This document shows positions 1 through 10,316 of a stretch of 64,000 nucleotides of DNA, in pieces. Made by a program: the position numbers and the translations under genes. Position 1 is the first letter of the stretch. Each line of letters begins with the position of its first letter. Source of the stretch: Ascaphus truei (taxonomy: Eukaryota > Chordata > Amphibia > Anura > Ascaphidae); assembly GCA_036426205.1 (NCBI GenBank), contig CM071568.1, forward strand, positions 40,079,221 to 40,143,220. The letters are read 5' to 3'. Under the pieces are notes generated by a model. The model had not been told where the DNA came from and did no database searches. It worked only from the letters and a program-made list of their open reading frames with translations.

Positions 1-1526
1 AATGGTGTGTCCTTTCTGTCAGCTTTGGGTCTGCTGGCCAGAGAAGTTCTCAGGAATGTAGAGGTTTCTTTGAAGCCTGACTCTGCCAGATAAAATCATT
101 CTGTCAAATGTCACAGGTCAATTCCATGTAAGCATGGTTCTCCCATCCATTGTTTTTATTATTTTATTGCCCTAATGAAATGTACTGTAAACGTACAGCT
201 GCATAAAAAATCCTTGTTTTAACTTTGCCTGTTGCCCTACCAATATTTTGAAGCAGATCGTTTTAGGCAACTGGGTCTGTTATAATATTTAAATGAATTC
301 TGATATTAACCCTTTATCTATGTCCCTTTGTTTCTCTTTTTCAACCCAGTTCTTGTATGTGCCCTTTTCCTGTGCCCGTGCCTCTGTTTCTCATTCTTCC
401 CCTCCTTGTCTCTCTCTGACCATTTTGTATATATTCAGTTCCAACAAAAACACCAATGTCTGCATAATATTTAATGTGCCGCCGCCGCTGCGTGCGCCTA
501 AATGATCAAATATTCATGCATGAAATAATACAAATGTTAACAAGCTGGATCGTTTGCATCTTGTAGATTCATTCAAAATAAAAAACAAATAAACACATTT
601 TGCTTTTAATTACTACATTCAAACTTCATTTCTTTGAAACAATTATAGTATGTAAGAATGCATCCTCAAAAAGACAGGACATATATACAATACTTACATG
701 ATTTTAATCTCCATAAAACATGACTGCAACTTATGCTGTACATAAGTCACATACTTTGTGAAGTAAAACAAACTGGGCTTCTCCCACTGGAGCTCATTAT
801 ATTGATTAATGGGAGTAAAAGCCATTATATACTGTAGCTTTCAAATATGGTTTTGTGTGACAAATACCTGTACTACAAAAATATAGCTTTGTATAAATCG
901 ATGAGCAAAATAATCTGATGAACAGATTTTAGGAGCACTTATAAGTATGCACAATTATAAACTCTTAATGGATATTTGAGACTAAGGACCTTAGTCATTA
1001 AGCTGCAATAATGCAGATCCCAGCAAGATTGCAGGGAAATGGCCATTCAAGTCAATGACAGTTTTTCCATAACACTATCGGCACTACCAGAGCTTAATCA
1101 GTAAGGGTCTAAGGGCAAAATCCCCGCCATGTGACTGCGACACTCGGGAAACCTGTAACTGAGTTAGCATGGGGCAACCAGTGAACTGCTATGTTCCTAG
1201 GGACCAGTCCCAATGGTGGTCAGGCGAGGACTATTTGAAAGGAACAAATGACCCTTTAGAGCTGTGCTATTTTAATTGTGTTTATATGTGAATGCATAAG
1301 ATTACTCTTTTAATTGTACCTGGATGTATAAAATTGCTAAACCATGATAGGTAGTGTGTTGTGCTCTTCCATTTCAGAAATGTAGAGGCACGCAAGGAGT
1401 TGGGAAAGAATCACTTGAGGAGGGACATTATTGAGTTTCTTTTGGGCACCAGTAGTCTCATATTTGGATATGTATATAATTTTGGACTGGATTCAGCATT
1501 CTCTCTCAAGTGCAGTAGGGCTGTTT
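1..1526. other. AT-rich intergenic DNA, no gene seen
   Basis: No coding signal or recognisable element was found. Reading frames here are short and have no protein-like composition. The stretch is AT-rich with scattered mononucleotide runs and looks like ordinary vertebrate intergenic DNA. Confidence 0.6.
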
Positions 1527-1902
1527 GAATTAAAAATAGTTTATGTTCTGTTCAACATTTAGTGATATCCTGGACAAATCTGTGAACAGTGAATGTTCAT
1601 AATTATCATAATGTAAAAATGATTAGAATTGCACTATAACAGATAATATTGAACCTATCCCCACCTCAAGGCTAACAAGGGCTCCATTATATTGCATATG
1701 TATCCATCAGTGGGCAAATCCTGAATATGATAACGCCAGTACAACTAATCTTCTAATGACTTGAAGAGATTAATTAGGTATTTTATACACTTTGGTTAAA
1801 TTGAAAATTAAAGAATTCCTCCACTCCCAAAACCGCGGGTTGTAAAACTGGAAGGAATAAGTGACAAACAACTGTGAGTACACAGTACCCACCCCTACAA
1901 GT
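1527..1902 (+). repeat. Diverged dispersed repeat, copy 1 of 2
   Basis: This segment aligns by eye in the same orientation with 3063-3411. Shared landmarks in order are GTGATATC, ACAAATCTGTGAAC, CATTGCATATG, CCTGAATATGATA, a TAAATTGAAAATTA block and a final CCTACAAGTC. The two copies differ by many substitutions and small indels. They lie about 1.5 kb apart and neither shows TG/CA ends, so I do not call them LTRs. The family is unidentified. Confidence 0.6.
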
Positions 1903-3062
1903 CGGTCAGACCTGGATTTACTTTCTTAGATCAAAGAATTGTGGGGTATAAGAATTTGTAGTTGAGAGACACAATTTAAAAGGAAACTCGGGGTACACTT
2001 AAGCCCATTCATAAAAAGGGGAGTAAAGGCGTGCTAAAGCTAAGCATCCTTTTGTGGATCTGGGCCTGAGTGTTACGTGGATCTCATATCTTCAACCTAC
2101 TGTATTACCTGGTGTGGGGGGGAAATATTCCAAATCATTTGAGCTACCGGTCTTCAACTACTTCATTTGGTAAAGTATAGGCTTCTGTTTTATACCCTTA
2201 TCTTATGTATTGTATCCTCTTTATCTTTGTTCTGAAATCTTTTTTTCTGCACAACCATTGTAATTCCATTGCTTAAATCAACTGTAATATTCAATACGTA
2301 CAGTATTTGAGCTCTAATTTAACCTATTACTTTTGAGGGTACTATCCTCATTTGTGGTTACATTTTACCATCCTGCCTTCTAAATTGGAAGTTTGTGGAA
2401 TTAGTATATTTTCCTGTTGGAAAGGGGAACCAAAGACTCCTTAGGTAAAAGCCCTTAAATACATTCTGGTGGTGGAAGCATAATTGGGGTATAGAGTGAA
2501 TGTTTTTGGGTTGTGATTGCTCATTGGAGGTACCGTGCAGGGAGGTGAGCAAGACTGCGTGGCTAGTTGTTAACCCCTTTCACAAACACACGTGCATGTG
2601 GACAAGCATGTATGTGACACCTAGTAGGAAAAAGGAGAAAGGAAATAGCACTCCATAAGAAATAATTTAAAATCAAGATAAATATGAGGGGCAAAGGAAC
2701 CACCCGTTGGCCAGCACAGCGAGTGAAAAGATACATTAAGGAAAAGTTCAAATACTCAAGCAACAGTACAAACAAGCACATACAGTAAAGAAAACATATC
2801 CAAATGTATTAATCAAAAAGACAAAAAGCAAATGTAGTAGGGGCAGCATGTGGGAAAAAAGATCCACAGGAAAATCCATACAAACGTACCCTTAAAAACA
2901 GAACAAGATAACAGAAGTAAGACAGGCAGACAGATCACGAGTGAGGATTGGCGCCACGACCGTTGAAACCTAGTATGAAATGCATTTAAGATAAACTAAT
3001 GAACACATTAGAGGCACTAATAGCAAATACCCAACGACCATCAGGAATTTATCTTTTTTCAT
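1903..3062. other. Intergenic DNA between the repeat pair, no gene seen
   Basis: No element or gene was recognised between the two related repeat copies. Short reading frames on the minus strand near 2358-2781 have no family resemblance and lie in AT-rich sequence. Confidence 0.5.
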
Positions 3063-3411
3063 GAATTAAAAAGAGTTCATGTTCTGTACAACTTTTAGTG
3101 ATATCATGTACAAATCTGTGAACTGTGAATGAATATGAGAATGTAAAAATTATTAGAATCTGTCCCCTCTCAAAGTTACGAAGGGGTCCATAACATTGCA
3201 TATGCATAAATCAGAAGTCTTACCCTGAATATGATATCATCTGTAAAAAATAATCTGCTAACTACTGGAAATTAGTTATTAGGTATTTCATACACTCTGA
3301 TTAAATTGAAAATTAGAGAATTACTCCTTTCCCAAAAGCTTGGGCTTTAAAACTGTCTGTACGGTATCTAGGGAGAAGTGGCGCACAATTGTCAGGACAC
3401 TCCTACAAGTC
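3063..3411 (+). repeat. Diverged dispersed repeat, copy 2 of 2
   Basis: Direct-orientation partner of 1527-1902, sharing the same ordered landmarks and ending in the same CCTACAAGTC. It is slightly shorter because of small deletions in its middle part. Confidence 0.6.
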
Positions 3412-3569
3412 ACTTTAGTACACCATGGACTCAAATATTGATGGTAAATGACAACATCTTTTAGTGACAATTATCGTCATCATCAGAATTTGCCCATTAC
3501 CAAATTCTGAAGCCATCAAGCTCATCAGCACCACAACAGTGCTTCATCTTTGACTACATGCTGCCTAAG

Positions 3570-3941
3570 GCCTCGGGCATGGTCAGCGCTTATGCACTGA
3601 CCCGTGCTGAGGCGTGCTGCTGCTCGGCACTAAGCCCCTGCAGCCGCAATGAGAGCAGCTATAGCAGGGGCTCGCGCACGCTTGCGGAAGCGTGTGTCTC
3701 ACCAGGTCTTCAGATTTGGCGCTTGCCGGAGTGTAGGGCCGGTCACGTGAGCGGTTCGCCCAATGAGGGCGAACCAGCTCCGTGACGTTAATGGCCCACC
3801 CCCAGACCCGCCCCCGACACACCCACGGACGTCGCGCTGTGTAAGGCCAGGGAAAGCACTGGGAACTTAGCGGGAACTTACATATATCTATATAAGTAAC
3901 CGCCGCAAGCGTCGCCCGCTCAGCGCCAGTGGGGACTCAGC
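3570..3941. mobile_element. GC-rich non-autonomous DNA transposon with CTAAG target duplication
   Basis: A 372-bp CpG-rich block stands out sharply from AT-rich flanks. It is bounded by a 5-bp direct repeat, CTAAG, at 3565-3569 and 3942-3946. Its ends are imperfect inverted repeats: GCCTCGGGC with GTCAGCGC at the left, and the reverse complement of CACTGGCGCTG with CTGAGTCCC at the right. A similar block at 39884-40334 has comparable ends (GCCGAGG, GCTGAGG) and a CTTAK target duplication. No transposase is present. The superfamily is not assigned. Confidence 0.5.
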
Positions 3942-4189
3942 CTAAGTGGTACTGGTAAGAACCGTTAAGATTATTATGTTTGGAACGAAAACAGCAGAAA
4001 AGTATATTTGTGGTGTGTGCTTCTGTAGTCTCGAGGGCTGCATTTGGCCGTAGAATACTTGCCATTTTCTTGGGATTATGGCCTGAATTTACAAAATTGT
4101 ACTATGACAAAAGAACATTCCAGTATCAGAAGACCCCTCTTGGTCCATGTGAGGGATGCCCACAGAGGTGATAACAGGAGACTTGCGGA

Positions 4190-4519
4190 AAATAAATGTA
4201 GGCTTTTATTTAGCCAAAGAACCTGGACTGGAACAACCTACCAGAAACTCTCACATCCACCACCAGTCTAAATTCTTTCAAATCTAAGGCTGTCACACAT
4301 TTTAATCTGGTCTGTAACTGTTTCATACACCCATAATATAAATTATCTTTAACTGTGCATGCAATGTCTTGTATATAATGTATACCCTGCTCATTATGTA
4401 ACTGTATTTGTAAACATGTATTATTTGTCGTAACTCTGTGCCCAGGACACACTTGAAAACGAGAGGTAACTCTCAATGTATTACTTCCTGGTAAAATATT
4501 TTATAAATAAATAAATAAA
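4190..4519 (+). mobile_element. CR1/L2-superfamily LINE 3' end, family L-A copy 1
   Basis: This is the extreme C-terminus of a reverse-transcriptase ORF plus 3' UTR, ending in an AATAAATAAATA-type tail. It shares with 5375-5651 and 21307-21643 the blocks ACTGGAACAA, AGACTCTCACA-like sequence, TTTTAATCTGGTCTGTAACTG, GAGAGGTAACTCTCAATG and TTACTTCCTGG. The other copies encode a tryptophan-asparagine and SFK block typical of the C-terminus of CR1/L2-type ORFs. It is severely 5'-truncated. Confidence 0.75.
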
Positions 4520-4765
4520 GTTCATCAGCAACAAAAAACAGGTTTTTCCTAAGCCAAAGAGCAGCATAATAACATACAGTATAGCTTTTCTTAGTCAAAA
4601 TTCAGCATGTTAAAGTCTAACAGTTTCTCAGCAGTACAAAACGTATATATCAGGGAAACAGACCTCAGAGCCAGTGTCTATCTGCAGACCAGAAACAGCC
4701 AACACTGAACTGCAGGTTCTCTTATGATTTTAAAGGCTCTAGTTAATTATTTGTAGGCTGCTCTG

Positions 4766-4990
4766 CTATAGTCCCCCCTGTTGGTGGGTAGCTAGGGCTT
4801 TCGGCGATCGATGCCAATCTCTCCACTCCCTCCCGGGACAAGAAGTCAGCATTTGCTTTCTCCTTGTCCGCCTGTGTTGGTTTTCATAGGAGGGACTGGT
4901 CAACCTGGGGTTGGAGTCTTTCATTGTATAAGCCATTTTAAAGGAACTTGACCCCTCCACACTCTCTAAATGAACAAGTCTTTTCATGCA
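4766..4990 (-). pseudogene. Ty3/Gypsy-like RNase H C-terminal fragment
   Basis: On the minus strand one frame reads DSNPRLT and, after a short deletion or frame change, another reads KANADFLSREG. In Gypsy polyproteins the RNase H domain ends with a D-N-P-L-T block followed by a NADALSR-type motif, so the order and spacing fit a decayed copy. A purine tract (GGGGGGACTATAG on the minus strand) follows downstream, the place where a polypurine tract would precede a 3' LTR. No neighbouring pol or integrase was recognised, so only a fragment survives. Confidence 0.55.
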
Positions 4991-5347
4991 GCTAGTTGGG
5001 ACAGATCCAATGTGATCATTCTTCCTCTAACTATAGAGGTAACTAAGAATTTTAATCAGTTAGTGTTAGGACCTGCAATATTTGGCCATGCCTTGACGTG
5101 GCTCGCAGGCTTAAAATGCTTTGGGCAAAGGGTTTAACTAAATGACCCCTTTTCTATAGCTATATAGGTATTTCACTGTGTATATTTGTCATATTAGATG
5201 TAGCTCTGGGCGTCTTTGTTTTTTTTGTTGTATACATTTAGCCACACCCAGTAGCACTCCTTTTGACACTTATATACATATATATACTGTATAAATATTA
5301 TATGGTAATTTTGGGGGTTCATCAGAGCTTGCTGGGTATCCATGTGT
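4990..5347 (+). repeat. Rep-A interspersed repeat, forward copy
   Basis: This is one of several copies of an unnamed family in the window (also 5985-6346 plus 7830-7925 inverted, 7926-8800 forward, 19487-19925 inverted, 26090-26230 forward). Shared landmarks are GATCCAATGTGATCATT, CATGCCTTGACGTGGCT, AAAGGGTTTAACTAAATGAC, a TTTCACTGTGTAT block, TAGATGTAGCTCTGGG and GGGGGTTCATCAGAGCTTG. Order of blocks differs between copies, which suggests the source may have been tandem. No coding capacity was seen. Confidence 0.6.
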
Positions 5348-5374
5348 TTCAGATCTGACTCCAAAAGACTGTTC

Positions 5375-5651
5375 ATAGTCCCACGGTCCAGCAAAGTATC
5401 TGGCCGCTCCTCCTTCTCTTACCGTGCATCCCAAAACTGGAACAATTTACTGGAGACTCTCACAGCCATCACCAGTCTAAGTTCTTTCAAAACTAAAGCT
5501 GTCTCACATTTTAATCTGATCTGTAACTGTTACATACGCCTATAATATATATTATCTTTAACTGTGCAGGCAATGTCATGTACTGTATATAATGTATACA
5601 CTTTTTACTTTTGTAATTACTTCCTGGTTAAACATTTTTTCATAAATAAAT
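5375..5651 (+). mobile_element. CR1/L2-superfamily LINE 3' end, family L-A copy 2
   Basis: Encodes SFSYRASQNWNN, then SLSSFKTKAVSHFNL, the last residues of a LINE ORF2 (compare the LWN...SFK ending of CR1/L2-type proteins), followed by a 3' UTR ending in ATAAATAAATAA. It is 5'-truncated and joins directly to the Rep-A copy upstream. Confidence 0.75.
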
Positions 5652-5984
5652 AATTGCTGAATATATGAGAAAAATTAAGCTAGACTCTGGTTTCTCCAAA
5701 CCAACTGACATTGCCCTCTTTCTCAGCTCACGAAACACTCAGGAGTGAGTGAACATAAAGTATAAGTCGAAAACATTGAACATTTACGTTTTGCAACAAA
5801 ATATTAAAACAACCACAATTTGATAATGTCTGGACAGGTCAAGGCCGTAAAACAATGAGGAATTCTAATGGATTGCAGTATATTGCTGGATCAGTCTGGC
5901 ATACTTAGTCATACTGAGCAACTAATTAAGTCAGCTGTGCTGAAGTAGGGATATCCTGAAAACCTGGCCTGTTTGTGACCCTCG

Positions 5985-6346
5985 AAAACTGGAGCTGTGT
6001 AGGCCTGAATTAGAGGAAGAATGATCACATTGGATCTGTCCAAACCCAGCAAAAGGAAAATGACCTGCTAAATTGGAAAATGGGGAGGGGCGAGCTTAAA
6101 CCCTGAGGGGAGTGGCCACTAACCTCAAAAAACAGCTGAGACCAGCTGGACAGAGTTAATAAACACACAGATACCCATCAACCTCTGATGAACTCCAAAA
6201 AATTACCACATAATATATATGTGTATATGTGTCAAAAGGATTGATACAGAGCGTGGCTAAATGTATACAACAACAAACAAAGAAGCCCAAAGCTACATCC
6301 AATATGACAAACATAAACTGTGAAATATCTATATATTCTCTTGAAA
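5985..6346 (-). repeat. Rep-A interspersed repeat, inverted copy, left part
   Basis: Reverse complement of the blocks seen at 8400-8760, including GATCACATTGGATC, CTCTGATGAACTCC, AGAAGCCCAAAGCTACATCC and ATATATTCTCTTGA. The copy is interrupted by the LINE at 6347-7829 and resumes at 7830-7925. Confidence 0.6.
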
Positions 6347-7546
6347 TCTGGCTTCCGCACTGCTCAGTCCACTGAAACAGCCCTCACTAAAATAACTAAT
6401 GACCTCAATGCTGCCAAAGACAGAGGTCATAACACTCTGCTCATAGTACTCGACCTCTCTGCAGCATTTGACACCTTGGACCACACTCTTTTCCTTCACA
6501 TTCTCCATACTCTTGGTATTCGTAACAAAGCTCTATCCTGGATCTCCTCTTACCTCTCCCTTCATACTTTCAGTGTCTCTTTTGCTAACACCTACTCTAT
6601 CGATCGCTCTATGGGGGTACCCCTGGGCTCTTTCCTGGGACCTCTCCTCTTTTCTCTGTACACACTTTCTCTAGGTGACCTAATCCCATCTCTTGGGTTT
6701 AAATATCACCTCTTTGCTGATGACACACAAATTTACCTCTCAATCCCTGACCTTACACCTGCTGTACAGACCAAAGTTTCTGAATGTCTCTCTGGGATAT
6801 CATCCTGGATGGCCACCTGCCGACTTAAACTTAACATGGCAAAAACAGAGCTCCTTCTACTTCATCCCAAACCTGGCCCTACTACCTCCTTCCACATTAA
6901 TATTGGAAGTCCCATCATTCACCCAGTAGCCCAAGCACACTGCCTAGGTGTCACTCGACTCCTCTCTCACATTCGCCCTCACATTCACAACGTATATAAA
7001 ACCTGTCGCTATTTCCTCCACATTATCACAAAGATACGCCATTTCCTCTGTTACTCGACTGCTAAAACTTTGACTCAGGCCCTCATTCTCTGCCGTCTCG
7101 ATTACTGTAACCTCCTGCTGTCCGGCCTTCCTGCTTCTCACCTGTCTCCCCTACAATCTATCCTAAACGCGGCTGCCAGAATCACTCTACTGTTTCCTAA
7201 ATCTGTCTCAGGGTCTCCTCTGCTGAAATCACTCTCCTGGCTTCCTATCAAATCTCGCATCTCGCACTCAATTCTCCTCCTCACTTTTAAAGCTTTATAC
7301 TCTTCTGCTCCTCCTTACATCTCAGCCCTAATTTCTCGCTATGCACCATCCCGAGTCTTGCATTCTGCTCAAGGATGTCTTCTCTCTACCCCCTTTGTAT
7401 CTAAAGCCCTCTCCCGCCTTAAACCTTTCTCACTGACTGCCCCGTACCTCTGGAATGCCCTTCCTCTCAATACCCGACTAGCACCCTCTCTATCCACCTT
7501 TAAGACCCACCTTAAGACACACTTGCTTAAAGAAGCATATGAGTAG
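6347..7546 (+). pseudogene. LINE ORF2 fragment: reverse transcriptase and C-terminal region, open 400 codons
   Basis: Encodes the reverse transcriptase of a non-LTR retrotransposon, which copies the element's RNA at a nicked target. The frame is open for 400 codons from the 5' truncation point to the stop. Motifs in order are [23 protein letters not shown] (motif A aspartate), [16 protein letters not shown] (motif B, usually GVPQGS), [13 protein letters not shown] (motif C catalytic FADD), then LRLDYCN-like and [10 protein letters not shown]...SLSTFK blocks near the end. The N-terminal endonuclease is missing, so this is a dead copy although its remaining frame is intact. The Gln-to-Leu change in motif B is unusual. 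Confidence 0.85.
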
Positions 7547-7829
7547 CACCATGGCTAATACTATACATGATTCATAAAGCTTGGCCCCCTGCAGACGCAC
7601 TTACCTTAATGCCCTCCTACTATCTTTGTATGTTCTCCCCACCAATTCTTTTGTAAGCGCTACGGAGCAGGGACTCCTTTTCTACAATGTTACTTTTATG
7701 TCTGAAGCACTTATTCCCATGATCTGTTATTTCTACTATTTGTTATTTATATGATTATCACGTGTATTACTGCTGTGAAGCGCTATGTACATTAATGATG
7801 CTATATAAATAAAGACATACATACATACA
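6347..7829 (+). mobile_element. 5'-truncated L2/CR1-superfamily LINE inserted in Rep-A
   Basis: The insertion begins in the middle of a reverse-transcriptase ORF and ends with a 3' UTR whose terminus is GCTATATAAATAAAGACATAC followed by CATAC microsatellite units. A 6-bp direct repeat, TTGAAA, flanks it (6341-6346 and 7830-7835). An uninterrupted Rep-A copy at 8700 reads straight across this site. Related 3' ends occur at 49828-50107, and a related ORF C-terminus occurs at 39320-39883. Confidence 0.8.
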
Positions 7830-7925
7830 TTGAAAAAGGGTAATTTAGTTTAACCAAAGCGTCTTAAGCCTGCTAGCCACATCAAGGCATGACCACTAGC
7901 AGGTCCTAACACTACCTGAGTTAAA
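7830..7925 (-). repeat. Rep-A interspersed repeat, inverted copy, right part
   Basis: Resumes the Rep-A copy interrupted at 6346: AAAAAGGGTAATTTAG, GTTTAACC and the GTCTTAAGCCTGCTAGCCAC block. Joined to 5985-6346, it reads like the reverse complement of 8640-8730. Confidence 0.6.
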
Positions 7926-8800
7926 ATTATTATCTTAAACCCCGGAGGGGAGGAGCCACTAACCTCAAAACAATATATAGGTATTTCACTGTGTATTTTT
8001 GTCATATTGGATGTTGCTTTGGGCTTCTTTGATTTTTGTTGTATACATTTATTATATACAGGCATACCCCACATTAACATACGCAATGGGTCCAGAGCAT
8101 GTATGTAAAGCAAAAATGTACTTAAAGTGAGGCACTACCTTTTTTCCACTTATCGATGCATGTATTGTACTTCAATCGTCATATATGTGCATAACTGATG
8201 TAAATCAGGCATTTGTAACAGCCTCTTTAGTCACCCCACTTGCGCACAGCTTCGGTACAGGTAGGGAGCCGGTATTGCTGTTCAGGATGCGCTGACAGGC
8301 GCATGCGTGAGCTGCCGTTTGCTTATTGGGCGATATGTCCTTACTCGCGAGTGTACTTAAAGTGAGTGTCCTTAAACCGGGGTATGCCTGTATATATATA
8401 TTATGTGGTAATTTTTGGGGGTTCATCAGAGCTTGCTGCGTATCTGTGTGTTTATTAACTGTGTCCAGATGGTCTCAGCTGTTTTTGGAGGTTAGTGTCC
8501 CCTCCCCTCAGGGTTTATGCTTGCCCTTCCTAAGTTAGCAGGTAATTGTCATTTTGCTGAGTTTGACAGATCCAATGTGATCATTATTCCTCTAATTATA
8601 GCGGTAAATAAGAATTTTAACTCAGGCACTGTTGGTACCTGCTAATGATCATGCCTTGATGTGGCTAGCAGGCTTAAGACGCTTTGGCCAAAGGGTTAAA
8701 CTAAATGACCCTTTTTCAAGAGAATATATAAGTATTTCAGTGTGTATTTTTGTCATATTGGATGTAGCTTTGGGCTTCTTTGTTTTTTGTTGTATACTAC
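7926..8800 (+). repeat. Rep-A forward copies, interrupted by a MITE
   Basis: Forward Rep-A blocks run from a short purine-rich joint into TTTCACTGTGTAT and ATTGGATGTTGCTTTGGG. They break at 8058 for the MITE at 8059-8390, then continue with GGGGGTTCATCAGAGCTTG, TCCAATGTGATCATTATTCC, GCTTTGGCCAAAGGG and TTGGATGTAGCTTTGGG. Landmarks recur more than once, so two partial units are joined here. Confidence 0.55.
8059..8390. mobile_element. Pogo/Tigger-like MITE with CAGGCATACCCC termini
   Basis: A 332-bp non-coding element has perfect 12-bp terminal inverted repeats, CAGGCATACCCC and GGGGTATGCCTG, and is flanked by TA dinucleotides (8057-8058, 8391-8392). TA target duplication and a CAGG start resemble the Tigger/pogo branch of Tc1/mariner. 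A second motif, ACTTAAAGTGAG, occurs near both ends. It sits inside a Rep-A copy, so it is the younger insertion. Confidence 0.75.
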
Positions 8801-9225
8801 CCTTATACTCACAATGTTCCTCCTGCATCTATTGTCTAAATGCTCTTCCTTTTCCTTTAATTCTGTGATGAGGGCATCCAATAGTTCATATTTCACGGCC
8901 TTCTGTGCTCCTATCATGGTATGCTCTTTGATCTTTAGTGCGACTGTGCACTCACCAAGATCATTTAGTTCTTTGTTGGTCTCCTTCAGTGCTTCTTTCA
9001 GCTCTGTCTGGAAGAAGATCTTGATGTTTAGGTACATCTCGTTCACTTCTGCAACCCTCATGGTTTGCATCTCCTCCGGAGCCTCGGCCTGGCCTGCCTC
9101 CTGTTCTTGTGAGGTGCCGCCATTTTTTTCTACTAGAATGTGCGGGTCCCTCTTCCTAAAGACGTCCGTGGCATCACTCCGTATTTCTTGCTTTTTGGAA
9201 TTGATCACTGCAAGTTTCGGTGCTC
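8800..9225 (-). pseudogene. L1/Tx1-type LINE ORF1 fragment (coiled-coil region)
   Basis: The minus strand encodes a lysine- and glutamate-rich coiled coil followed by ELKEKEEHLDNRCRRN and then VSIRV. L1-clade ORF1 proteins, which trimerise and bind the element's RNA, carry a conserved NRxRRNNxRIRG block right after the coiled coil, and this matches in order. The frame starts inside the coiled coil and stops in Rep-A-like sequence, so it is a truncated fragment. Confidence 0.6.
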
Positions 9226-9309
9226 TTTACAGAGTATTTTGTAGTTTTAGTGCAGTGACAGAGACTTGTCGTTTGAGATTTAGTGTTTCTCCTGAGAAGA
9301 GCTAATCCC

Positions 9310-9750
9310 TCATGCATCCACTGCCATTGATGCCATGCATGCACCCTCCATATAGTTCTTTTTATGACCTTTAAATAACTGCTTAACAATACAACTTTTT
9401 GTACAATCCGGATAACAAAATATATTTTTGAAAAAGAACCCCCTGTTTGCAGCGAACGAGATAATGCATAAGCAATAACATTTTAAAACTCCTGGTAAAT
9501 GCTTAGCCCGGAACCAAATATTAAAATCCAAACATCTGAGAACTAGTGCCTATGTAAAAGTTCCATGGGGGAGACTTAGCTGACACATTATTTATTGCAA
9601 TCAACACACCTAAATTATCTGACCAGAATTGAGCCATCATGTTTGCCAATAACTTACACCAAAATTCAACTATGGGTAAACAACAGCAGATTTTTTTTGT
9701 CAATCCCTCTAGACTACTAGCAATCTGGCCATGGCTCTGCACACAAGAAG
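9310..9750 (-). pseudogene. DIRS-like retrotransposon RNase H fragment
   Basis: Minus-strand frames contain AQFWSDNLGVLIAINN, then SAKSPPW, then after a frame change NIWFRAKHLPG, and after another ALSRSLQ. In DIRS-type elements, which integrate through a tyrosine recombinase, RNase H carries the same ordered blocks: SDN, AINN, S-PP, WIPG-like and ALSR. At least two frameshifts are needed to read through. No tyrosine recombinase was recognised nearby. Confidence 0.55.
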
Positions 9751-10280
9751 TCTGTAAAAAAAGGTTCCAAAACCCACCGCACCTACAGCATCAATAAATA
9801 ACTTATTTTATTTATAAAACAATTTGGCAGAAAATACTCCGGCCAACATGCTCTACTGTTAAAATGAACCAGAAAACTGTCCCAAACTCTTAAATCCTCT
9901 TTTAACTCCATTGAGTCTAATATGATGGTGCGGGCTGCTAACACCAGCTGTAGCACTTGACAGCCATCTTTATAGAAAAAATCCTAATGTGCCCCACTCC
10001 ACAGTGCTCCCTTTTACTGCCTCCCCCAAATACTCCCCCCAACTGTCACACTGCTCCGCGAGCCCCCCCCCCCCCCTAGCGCGCAACCACCCGAGGCAGC
10101 CAATCAGTTTATTCCAGGCCATTGACCAATTAGCAACTGGCTAGTGGTATATTCAGTTAATTGGCTGCTGCCTAAGGTCAACGAAGGGGCCTGTGACGTG
10201 TTGACTTAGGACCGAAGCTGCAGGACTCGGATCACTCGGCTGCCATGGCTCCAACTCCAGTTCTCCACATGATAGATGCT
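9751..10280. other. No gene seen; contains a C-run and short repeats
   Basis: Holds a poly-C tract near 10064-10076 and a CTGCCT-rich patch near 10090-10180. No coding or element signal apart from the ribozyme-like motif that follows at 10281. Confidence 0.4.
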
Positions 10281-10316
10281 GATTCAACGCGTTTTGCCGG
10301 AGCTTCGTCAGGAATC
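10281..10316 (-). ncRNA. Hammerhead-ribozyme-like motif, one core base altered
   Basis: Read on the minus strand, five-base flanks GATTC and GAATC pair as stem I. The core CTGACGA is intact, followed by a short GC-containing stem II and then AAAA where GAAA is expected, then the palindrome ACGCGT and a T at the cleavage position. Penelope-like retroelements carry minimal type I hammerheads with exactly this palindromic ACGCGT in place of stem III. The altered G12 position suggests a decayed PLE terminal repeat. No PLE ORF was seen beside it. Confidence 0.5.

Noticed and set aside
3540..3960. CpG island promoter of a host gene
   Set aside because: The block has target-site duplication and inverted ends, and no downstream exon or splice pattern was seen; a GC-rich transposon fits better.
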